Assembly: GCA_027023115.1 (NCBI GenBank)
Contig: JALVWZ010000435.1
Location: forward strand, 1 to 5,476
DNA from: Thermaceae bacterium
Lineage (GTDB): Bacteria; Deinococcota; Deinococci; Deinococcales; Marinithermaceae
Direction: 5' to 3'
Length of the DNA: 5,476 nucleotides
Part shown: positions 1-4,668 of the stretch, in pieces
Layout of the letters: every line of letters begins with the position of its first letter
Numbering within the stretch: position 1 is the first letter of the stretch
Notes under the pieces: generated by a model
What the model was told of the DNA's origin: nothing
What the model saw: only the letters and a program-made list of their open reading frames with translations
Database searches by the model: none
Made by a program: the position numbers and the translations under genes

Positions 1-2
1 TG

Positions 3-686
3 GCCACCGGCAGGCCGGCGCCAAAGCCGGAGGCTTTGCGTGAGCTGGCGCTGAAGCGGATGGAAGAATCGCGCGCCGCGGCAGCGGCTTTGGGTTTGGA
101 GGAAGCGGCGCTTACCTTTTTGGGTTACCCCGACCAGGGTTTACTGCGCCTCTTCCTGACCCACTACTACCTGCCCTACGTTAGCCCGCACACCGAGCTC
201 GAGCGGGTAAGTTACCCGGGCAGCTACCGGCCGGGGGCGGAGTACACCGGCCGCGATTTGGAAAGCGATCTCGAGCAAACAGTACGCGACTACGCTCCCA
301 CCCGCGTTCTGGCGCCCAGCCCCCGCGACGCCCACCCCGACCACCAGGCGACCGCCTACTTCGCCATGCGGGTATTAGGCAAGCTGGGCTGGGAGGAGCG
401 CCTGCGCTACTACATAGTCCACGGTGGCTACGAATACCCCCTGCCCAAAGGTCTGCACCCGCGCCTGCCGCTCTATCCGGCGCCCCGGGGCCGCCGCCTG
501 CCCTGGCGGCGGTTGGAGCTGAGCGACGATCAGGTAGAGCACAAGCTGGCCGCCGTGCGCGCCCACGCTTCGCAAATGCGCCTGCTGCGCGAGTTCATGC
601 TGGCGTTCGTGCGCCGTAGCGAGCTGAGCAGCCCGCTGCCGATTCCGTTGCGCGTAGCGCCCGAAGACCTGGAATTGGATGGTTAG
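3..686 (+). CDS. PIG-L/LmbE-family deacetylase, 5' end missing
   Basis: Proteins of this family use zinc to remove the acetyl group from N-acetylglucosamine-type sugars, for example in mycothiol, bacillithiol or glycolipid synthesis. The reading frame is open to the left edge, so the N-terminus, which would carry the first zinc motif (HPDDE-like), lies outside the window. What remains matches the family: a helix rich in Arg/Glu/Ala ending in AALGLEE, then LGYPDQGL, then the second zinc motif HPDH at 333-344 within PSPRDAHPDHQAT, then YYIVHGG. A TTG at 36 could be read as a start, but it would leave out the catalytic N-terminus, so I treat the gene as truncated by the edge. The substrate cannot be told from this part. 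A BshB-like role in bacillithiol synthesis is possible, as Deinococcota make that thiol, but nothing here proves it. It ends tail to tail with the next gene. Confidence 0.85.
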   Translation, partial: ATGRPAPKPEALRELALKRMEESRAAAAALGLEEAALTFLGYPDQGLLRLFLTHYYLPYVSPHTELERVSYPGSYRPGAEYTGRDLESDLEQTVRDYAPTRVLAPSPRDAHPDHQATAYFAMRVLGKLGWEERLRYYIVHGGYEYPLPKGLHPRLPLYPAPRGRRLPWRRLELSDDQVEHKLAAVRAHASQMRLLREFMLAFVRRSELSSPLPIPLRVAPEDLELDG

Positions 687-1039
687 CGCGGCAGTAGCGG
701 CTCGAGGTACTCCCTGGCCGCCCGCCACTCGAACTCGTAGACGCTGCCGGCGGGGGTGGTGAACTCGAGCAGGTCCGGCCCTGGCACCTTGACCTTGCGC
801 AGCGTCAGTACCCCCTCCGGTTCCAAGAGCTCCACCGCGGCGGTGTTGTAGTTGGGAACGTCGTCGGGCTCGTCTTCCAGCTCCTCCGGGTCCATGGTCG
901 GGTATCCCGGCGCTTCCAGGCGCGCCAGCGCCTCGGCCAGCTCCAGCGCCCACATCCGCAGGCGCTCCTCGGTGGTGCCATCGCTGAGGACCAGTTCTAT
1001 CTCGTCACCTTTGCGTTTCGCGCTCAATCCTAGCGGCAT
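683..1039 (-). CDS. Small acidic protein of unknown function
   Basis: I do not recognise this 118-residue protein. It has no signal peptide, membrane segment or cysteine, so it is probably cytoplasmic. The first 20 residues contain a basic patch (KRK) and a likely strand pair (EIELVLSDG). A helix follows at about 24-42 (ERLRMWALELAEALARLE). Next comes a very acidic stretch at about 50-60 (DPEELEDEPDD). The C-terminal part has alternating hydrophobic strands, ending in a helix with YEFEWRAAREYLEPLL. The gene is convincing because the ATG has a perfect TAAGGAGG site five bases upstream and a TATAAT box further back. Codon use fits its neighbours. It stands alone on its strand, converging on the PIG-L gene with a four-base stop overlap and diverging from the lipoprotein gene. 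The acidic loop suggests binding to a basic partner, but that is a guess. Confidence 0.8.
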   Translation of the reverse strand: MPLGLSAKRKGDEIELVLSDGTTEERLRMWALELAEALARLEAPGYPTMDPEELEDEPDDVPNYNTAAVELLEPEGVLTLRKVKVPGPDLLEFTTPAGSVYEFEWRAAREYLEPLLPR

Positions 1040-1044
1040 GTCTG

Positions 1045-1052
1045 CCTCCTTA
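1045..1052 (-). promoter_or_regulatory. Strong ribosome binding site of the 683-1039 gene
   Basis: Read leftward, this is TAAGGAGG, a full match to the anti-Shine-Dalgarno end of 16S rRNA, five bases before the ATG whose first base is 1039. It fixes the start codon of the small acidic protein and predicts high translation. Confidence 0.85.
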
Positions 1053-1068
1053 CGCCTATCACACTCAT

Positions 1069-1074
1069 ATTATA
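1069..1074 (-). promoter_or_regulatory. -10 box (TATAAT) of the 683-1039 gene
   Basis: On the minus strand this reads exactly TATAAT, inside an AT-rich patch that stands out from the GC-rich surroundings. Transcription would start near 1062, giving a leader of about 23 bases that contains the ribosome site. I see no good TTGACA-like -35 at 16-18 bases, so the promoter may need an activator or rely on the -10. Confidence 0.6.
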
Positions 1075-1087
1075 TAACACGTTAGCG
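1075..1087. promoter_or_regulatory. Possible operator, TAACACGTTAGCG
   Basis: This 13-base word lies directly behind the TATAAT box of the leftward gene. It matches 12 of 13 positions of the minus-strand half of the palindrome at 3951-3968, upstream of the HD-GYP gene. It is followed by a separate perfect 10-base palindrome, CGCTGCAGCG, at 1086-1095. The position between two divergent genes would allow one protein to affect both. That it is an operator is inference from the match and position only. Confidence 0.3.
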
Positions 1088-1114
1088 CTGCAGCGACGAT
1101 GGTGTCTGTGGCTA

Positions 1115-1120
1115 TAAGAT
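1115..1120 (+). promoter_or_regulatory. -10 box (TAAGAT) of the lipoprotein gene, probably leaderless
   Basis: TAAGAT fits the TANNNT -10 pattern. It ends seven bases before the ATG at 1128, so transcription should begin at or next to the start codon. No Shine-Dalgarno sequence lies upstream. Leaderless messages with such a box just ahead of the start are common in Deinococcus. The -35 region is poor: GCGACG at 1093-1098 is the best I see, at 16 bases. Confidence 0.5.
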
Positions 1121-1127
1121 GTAAATA

Positions 1128-1667
1128 ATGGTTCGCAGACTCGTTAGCCTGGGCTTTTTGATCTTGCTTCTGGCGGCATGCGGCGGCAAGAAGCCAACTT
1201 ACAAGGTCATCCGTCAGGGCAGTTGGCACGGCACGCCGCCGGCGCCGGTGGGCGAGGTGCTGCTTACGGTCAGCACTCCCGACGGCCGTAGTTACGACCT
1301 CGACCGCAAGGCCCTCGAGCAGCTAACCTGGGTCGAGCGCACCACCCGTTATCACCCCAAGGAAAAGGACCCGCCGGCGCGTTTCGAGGGGGTACTCCTC
1401 AAGCAGATCATCGAGGAGCTGCGCGTGCCGACCGCCAATCTGCGGGTCAAGTTCATCGCGCTCGACGACTATGAACTGGAACGCCCCTGGAGCCAGCTGG
1501 CGCCCTTGGAGCCGATTTTGGCCTTGGTTCAAGACGGTAAGCAACTGGACATCGACGACTACGGCCCGGTACGGGTAATCCTCCCCTACGACCGCTTGCG
1601 CCCCGACCCCACCAAGTACAATGGGCTTTGGGTGTGGCAACTAAGGGTGATCGACTTTCGCAACTAA
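1128..1667 (+). CDS. Lipoprotein with molybdopterin-oxidoreductase-type domain
   Basis: The 179-residue product starts with a lipoprotein signal: MVRR, a hydrophobic core, and lipobox LAAC with Cys18 as the lipid anchor. The mature protein should therefore sit on the outer face of a membrane. The rest resembles the small exported members of the oxidoreductase molybdopterin-binding (sulfite-oxidase-like) fold. The telling parts are RFEGVLLKQIIEEL (about 85-98), FIALDDYELERP (109-120), PILALVQDGKQLDIDDYGPV (129-148), VILPYD (150-155) and the closing WVWQLRVIDFR (168-178). The only cysteine is the lipid-bearing Cys18, so the cysteine that holds molybdenum in sulfite oxidase is absent, and a catalytic role is doubtful. 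The start is fixed: an in-frame TAA lies two codons upstream (1122-1124). It overlaps the kinase gene, so a sensing role for that kinase is likely. The fold call rests on motif memory, not a search. Confidence 0.8.
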   Translation: MVRRLVSLGFLILLLAACGGKKPTYKVIRQGSWHGTPPAPVGEVLLTVSTPDGRSYDLDRKALEQLTWVERTTRYHPKEKDPPARFEGVLLKQIIEELRVPTANLRVKFIALDDYELERPWSQLAPLEPILALVQDGKQLDIDDYGPVRVILPYDRLRPDPTKYNGLWVWQLRVIDFRN

Positions 1668-2881
1668 GACAGGATTGGTTGGGCTACCTGCTGATAGCCG
1701 CGCTGCTGGTATTAGCGGCGGGGCTCTTTTACGAACAGGCGGTATTGGAAAAGGCGGTGGCCAAAGCTCATAGCGCCGATTCTGCCTACGGTTACAGCCA
1801 GCTCGAGCGCGACCTGCTAAAAGCGGCGTTAGAGTGCCGCAGTGGCGGCGTCAGCCGGGAAAGGCTGGTCTCGCTGCGTCACCGCGCCGAGCTGGCCACC
1901 AAGACCGACATTTTTGAGTGGCTCACCCCGGAAAACCAGGGAACCTTGCGGCGCTTGCAGCGGGCGCTCGCCGGCGGCACCAACGGCTGGCCCTGCGAAC
2001 TGTACGCCGGCTGGGCCGACCAAGTCCACCCAGTGGTCATCGGGGCCACCGACATCTCCAACGAGACCCGCGGCGAGCTGATGGCGGCTATTCGCCGTCT
2101 TCGCCGCGACACTCTGGCCGGGTTCGTGGTGGTCATCTTGCTTACCGCCGCCTCCCTGCTCGCGGCCCAGCGGCACAGCAGTCGGCAACGACAGCGTATC
2201 GCCAGCCTGGAAAGCGAAAAAGCGTTTCGCAACCGCCTGTTGGGAGTAGTGGCGCACGAACTGCGTACTCCGATAGCCACCATCAGCGGCTTCGCCGAAC
2301 TACTCGACTGCAACGGAGATCCGTGTGGCCATGTGGCTCGTATCAAGCGCGTCGCCCGCAGGCTTTCCCGGAGTCTGAACACCTTCCTCGACCTGCACAG
2401 CTTGCAATCGGGCAGGCCGCTTGAGATTGCGCCCAGGCCGCTCGATTTGCGCAAACTAGTTGCGGAGGCGGTGGACATGGCGCAGGCCCAGTACCCGCAC
2501 GTCAATTTCGAATCGGCCATTCCCGCCAAAGAAGTTCTGGTCCACGCAGACGAGGACCGCCTGCTGGCGGCGGTGTTGAACCTGCTCGGCAACGCCGCCA
2601 AGTACGGGCCCGCGGACGAACCGGTGCGGCTGCGGTTGCTCTGCGAAGAGGGGCGCGTGCGCATCGAGGTTGAAGACGGCGGCCCGGCGCTTTCGCCGGA
2701 AGAGGTCGAGGCCGTCTTCGAGCCCTGGCAAAGGCTGGCCCGCCACCGTGGCCTCGAGGGTTACGGCCTGGGTTTGCCGGTGGTGCGGGAGGTGGCCCGG
2801 CAGCACGGCGGCGAACTGGGTTGGCAGGAGCGCGGCTCCGGGCAGATTTTCTGGATAGAAATCCCTTGTTCTAGTCGGTGA
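1628..2881 (+). CDS. Membrane sensor histidine kinase
   Basis: This 417-residue kinase would phosphorylate itself on His210 and pass the phosphate to a receiver. A first membrane helix lies at about 17-35 and an exported sensor of about 125 residues at 36-160, with no known domain that I recognise. A second helix lies at about 162-180. It has no HAMP domain; a short charged helix leads straight into the dimerisation domain with HELRTP (210-215). The ATPase part has the N box (LNLLGNAAK, 317-325), G1 (DGGPA, 350-354), F box (FEPW, 364-367) and G2 (GYGLGL, 378-383). G1 is slightly off the DxGxG pattern because the last Gly is Ala. Cys70 and Cys123 lie in the sensor, and Cys228 and Cys233 flank the hairpin after the phospho-His. 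The TTG at 1628 overlaps the lipoprotein gene by 40 bases. A GTG at 1634 or TTG at 1679 is possible, but the latter would remove the basic residues before the first helix. The nearby receiver is its likely partner. Confidence 0.93.
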   Translation: MGVATKGDRLSQLRQDWLGYLLIAALLVLAAGLFYEQAVLEKAVAKAHSADSAYGYSQLERDLLKAALECRSGGVSRERLVSLRHRAELATKTDIFEWLTPENQGTLRRLQRALAGGTNGWPCELYAGWADQVHPVVIGATDISNETRGELMAAIRRLRRDTLAGFVVVILLTAASLLAAQRHSSRQRQRIASLESEKAFRNRLLGVVAHELRTPIATISGFAELLDCNGDPCGHVARIKRVARRLSRSLNTFLDLHSLQSGRPLEIAPRPLDLRKLVAEAVDMAQAQYPHVNFESAIPAKEVLVHADEDRLLAAVLNLLGNAAKYGPADEPVRLRLLCEEGRVRIEVEDGGPALSPEEVEAVFEPWQRLARHRGLEGYGLGLPVVREVARQHGGELGWQERGSGQIFWIEIPCSSR

Positions 2882-3245
2882 TTATCTCGGCGCTGCGCAG
2901 TTTGTCGAGCAGCTCCAGCGGGCTGAAGGGCTTGCCCATGTAGATGTCGGCGCCCGCGGCGCGCGCCTTTTCCTGGTACTCCTCGCCAACTAGAGCGGTC
3001 AGCACCACCACCAAGGTCTTTTCGTGACCGGGGGTAGCGCGGATGCGACGCACCACGTCAAAGCCGTCGAGCTGGGAGCCGAAGAGCATGATGTCGACGA
3101 TGATCACCTGCGGGTCGTACTCGGCCAGAATCTCGTCTATCGCGTCGCCGCTGCGCTCCAAGCGCAGCTCCGAGCCTAGCGGTTCGAGCGTAGCCGCCAG
3201 CAGCGCGGCCATGTCGGGCTCGTCTTCGATCACCAGTATCTTCAT
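2871..3245 (-). CDS. Single-domain response regulator (receiver only)
   Basis: The whole 124-residue protein is one receiver domain with no output domain. All key residues are present: Glu7 and Asp8 of the acidic pocket, Asp51 as phosphate acceptor (VIIVDIM), Thr83 (VLTAL) and Lys105 (GKPF). It should therefore be phosphorylated normally. Its ATG shares an ATGA overlap with the stop of the HD-GYP gene, and a GGAGG site lies seven bases upstream inside that gene, so the two are translationally coupled. Its stop overlaps the kinase gene by 11 bases from the opposite strand. The likely role is to take phosphate from that kinase and act by binding, most plausibly on the HD-GYP protein. That partner is inferred from gene order. 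Confidence 0.93.
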   Translation of the reverse strand: MKILVIEDEPDMAALLAATLEPLGSELRLERSGDAIDEILAEYDPQVIIVDIMLFGSQLDGFDVVRRIRATPGHEKTLVVVLTALVGEEYQEKARAAGADIYMGKPFSPLELLDKLRSAEIITD

Positions 3246-3922
3246 GCCTCACCCTCCGCTTCCCCCTCGATCCAGAGGCGGTTCACCCACAGGGCCTCGA
3301 CCGGCATACGCACGAAGGCGCGTACCAGGTCGGGGTCGAAGATGCCACCCGAAAGCCGCTCGATCCAGGCGATGGTGCCGGACACGGTATGCGCCGGGTC
3401 GCTGCCGTAGTCGTTCATGCGGTAGTCGAAGGCGTTGGCCAGGCAGATAATACGAGCTCCCAGGGGTATTTCGTTTGCCGTCAAGCCTGCCGGGTAACCG
3501 GTGCCATCCCAGCGTTCGTGGTGGTGGCGGACCCAGGGGATCCAATCGGAAAAGGCCGAGACGTGCTCAAGTAGCGAGGCGCCCATCTCGGGGTGGAGCC
3601 GGATCAGGCGGCGGTCGTCCTCACGCCTGGCCACCCACGCCTGGATGAGGCGGTCGGGAAGACCCAGTTTGCCTACGTCGTGGACCAGCGCCGCCGCCCG
3701 CAGGGCGCCGGGGTCGAGGGGCCTGTCGAGGACGTCGTTGAGCCGCAGCGACCAAAAGGCCACTCGCCGCGCATGACCGCGTATTGCCGGCGCCTTCATC
3801 TCCAAGAGCGCCACCAGCGTCGCCAGGAACTCGGCCTGGCTGCGACGTAGCTCGCCATAGGCGCGGGCCAAGTCCTGGGCATACTCCATTAGCTGGTGTT
3901 TGTAAAGGTCGCCGCCGGTCAT
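3242..3922 (-). CDS. HD-GYP-domain protein (cyclic-di-GMP phosphodiesterase type)
   Basis: HD-GYP proteins bind a metal centre and break down cyclic-di-GMP. This 226-residue, soluble protein has a helical N-terminus at about 8-42, which looks like the linker that joins a receiver to HD-GYP in RpfG-type proteins, but no receiver of its own. Visible motifs are GHARRV (His50), HDVGK (His81, Asp82, Lys85), HP (His110), and HHERWDGTGYP (His134, His135, Gly140, Gly142-Tyr-Pro144). The family's VAD motif after ARI reads LAN here, so a usual metal-binding Asp is Asn163 (codon AAC), and the DRPYR-like stretch after it is missing. Activity may be reduced, or the protein may act as a binder. The ATG is firm: an in-frame TAA lies five codons upstream. 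AAGGGTGAG before the ATG is a partial ribosome site. It is probably transcribed with the receiver gene. Confidence 0.92.
   Translation of the reverse strand: MTGGDLYKHQLMEYAQDLARAYGELRRSQAEFLATLVALLEMKAPAIRGHARRVAFWSLRLNDVLDRPLDPGALRAAALVHDVGKLGLPDRLIQAWVARREDDRRLIRLHPEMGASLLEHVSAFSDWIPWVRHHHERWDGTGYPAGLTANEIPLGARIICLANAFDYRMNDYGSDPAHTVSGTIAWIERLSGGIFDPDLVRAFVRMPVEALWVNRLWIEGEAEGEA
3253..3257 (-). promoter_or_regulatory. Ribosome binding site of the receiver gene, inside the HD-GYP gene
   Basis: Read leftward this is GGAGG, seven bases before the receiver ATG (first base 3245). Because it lies in the last codons of the HD-GYP gene, the receiver can start on its own, as well as by coupling through the ATGA overlap. 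Confidence 0.75.
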
Positions 3923-3936
3923 CTCACCCTTAACTT

Positions 3937-3942
3937 AGGATA
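3937..3942 (-). promoter_or_regulatory. Possible -10 box (TATCCT) of the HD-GYP gene
   Basis: On the minus strand TATCCT fits TANNNT and lies 14 bases before the ATG. Transcription would then start close to 3930, giving a leader of only a few bases. I see no matching -35. A near-palindrome surrounds it (TTACTAGG, CACTAT, CCTAAGTTAA on the minus strand). The genes could instead be read through from rhomboid, 54 bases upstream. Confidence 0.35.
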
Positions 3943-3950
3943 GTGCCTAG

Positions 3951-3968
3951 TAACCCGCTAGCGTGTTA
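3951..3968. promoter_or_regulatory. 18-base palindrome, candidate operator upstream of HD-GYP
   Basis: The sequence TAACCCGCTAGCGTGTTA equals its reverse complement at 16 of 18 positions (TAACnCGCTAGCGnGTTA). It lies between the rhomboid stop and the HD-GYP start, 8 bases behind the possible -10 box, where a repressor or activator would bind. It is unlikely to be a terminator for the leftward genes, since the T-run on that strand comes before the hairpin, not after it. Its minus-strand left part, TAACACGCTAGCG, recurs almost exactly at 1075-1087. Confidence 0.4.
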
Positions 3969-3976
3969 AAAATCGA

Positions 3977-4636
3977 CTACGCTTTTCGCCACGGCGGCAG
4001 GGTGGGGCCGAAGGCGCGCGTGTGCACCGCTGCCAACCCCCAACCAAAGCCGCCAAGGTGAGCCCAGAAGGCTACGTGCGAGCCTCCAAACAATCCCGAG
4101 ACGAACTGCACCAGCGCCCAGTAGCCCAAATAGACGTACGCCGGCAAATAGAAGAACAGCGGCACTACTATCAGCCAAAGCAGCGTTAGAATGCGCGCTT
4201 GCGGAAACATTATCACGTAAGCGCCCATAACCGCCGAAATTGCCCCCGAGGCGCCAATCATGGGCGCGTTCACGTTTGGGCCGTAGATCCCTTGAGCCAG
4301 CGCCGCCAGTGCGCCGCCGAGCAGGTAAAAGAGGGTAAAGCGGCCGCTGCCGAGGCGGTCCTCGACGTTATCGCCAAAGACCCAGAGGAACCACATATTG
4401 CCAAGAATATGAGCCCAGCCGCCATGCAAGAACTGGCTGGTGAAGAGTTGGTAGCCTTTGCCGAGCGGGTCGGCCCAGAACTGCGCCGGTACGAAGCCGT
4501 AGGTGCCAAAGAGCGCCTGACGGGCGGGCGGTGTTAGCAGGAGTTCGTAAGCGAAAACGAGCACGTTCAGAGCCACCAGCAGCTTGACCACCAGCGGCGG
4601 GCGCAGGGGCCGGTTGATATCGGCCAACGGAAACAT
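3977..4636 (-). CDS. Rhomboid-family intramembrane serine protease
   Basis: Rhomboids cut membrane proteins within or next to their membrane segments, using a Ser-His pair. This 219-residue protein has about six membrane helices, beginning at about 16-34. The family motifs are all present: HGGWAHILGN (His71, His76, Asn80) after the first loop, GASGA with catalytic Ser130, and AHLGG with His193. The size fits a minimal bacterial rhomboid without extra domains, and its substrate is unknown. The ATG at 4636 is the first possible start, because an in-frame TAA lies 12 bases upstream. There is no clear Shine-Dalgarno sequence, and a TAAGCT box just upstream suggests a leaderless message. It diverges from surE and precedes the HD-GYP gene by 54 bases, so it may be co-transcribed, but I see no functional link. 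Confidence 0.94.
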   Translation of the reverse strand: MFPLADINRPLRPPLVVKLLVALNVLVFAYELLLTPPARQALFGTYGFVPAQFWADPLGKGYQLFTSQFLHGGWAHILGNMWFLWVFGDNVEDRLGSGRFTLFYLLGGALAALAQGIYGPNVNAPMIGASGAISAVMGAYVIMFPQARILTLLWLIVVPLFFYLPAYVYLGYWALVQFVSGLFGGSHVAFWAHLGGFGWGLAAVHTRAFGPTLPPWRKA

Positions 4637-4641
4637 ACCCT
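4614..4641 (+). promoter_or_regulatory. Promoter of surE, TTGATA-16-TACCCT
   Basis: TTGATA at 4614-4619 differs from TTGACA by one base. It is followed after 16 bases by TACCCT (4636-4641), which fits TANNNT. Transcription would begin near 4648, leaving about 20 bases of leader with the ribosome site. The -35 and spacer lie within the first codons of the rhomboid gene on the other strand, so the two divergent promoters overlap. Confidence 0.5.
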
Positions 4642-4642
4642 G

Positions 4643-4648
4643 AGCTTA
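4643..4648 (-). promoter_or_regulatory. -10 box (TAAGCT) of rhomboid, probably leaderless
   Basis: Read leftward, TAAGCT ends six bases before the rhomboid ATG, the spacing expected if transcription starts at the start codon. It resembles the TAAGAT box placed seven bases before the lipoprotein gene. The -35 is not recognisable. Confidence 0.4.
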
Positions 4649-4661
4649 ACCGGTGTAGGCT

Positions 4662-4668
4662 GGAGGAG
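4662..4668 (+). promoter_or_regulatory. Ribosome binding site of surE
   Basis: GGAGGAG sits directly against the ATG at 4669. The GGAGG core has only two bases of spacing, which is short, but the conserved MKILVTNDDG beginning leaves no doubt about the start. Confidence 0.7.

Noticed and set aside
375..953. Minus-strand open frame (192 residues) spanning the PIG-L end and the small acidic gene
   Set aside because: It crosses two genes and its product is low-complexity Gly/Ala/Arg/Gln. The 683-1039 frame on the same strand has the promoter and ribosome site.
1086..1095. Perfect palindrome CGCTGCAGCG as a separate operator
   Set aside because: Ten-base palindromes of G and C are expected by chance in such DNA, and I found no second copy. 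It is noted only with the adjoining word.
1679..1681. TTG as start of the kinase, which would avoid overlap with the lipoprotein gene
   Set aside because: It would place the start against the first membrane helix without the basic residues that set its orientation, and the AGGA before it is weak. It cannot be fully excluded.
1879..2664. Long open frame on the minus strand (261 residues) across the kinase gene
   Set aside because: It lies wholly opposite a kinase with intact motifs, its product is rich in Ser/Arg with no recognisable motif, and there is no ribosome site. It is a by-product of GC-rich codons.
3951..3990. Rho-independent terminator between rhomboid and HD-GYP
   Set aside because: The palindrome is there, but on the transcribed strand the T-run precedes it instead of following it.
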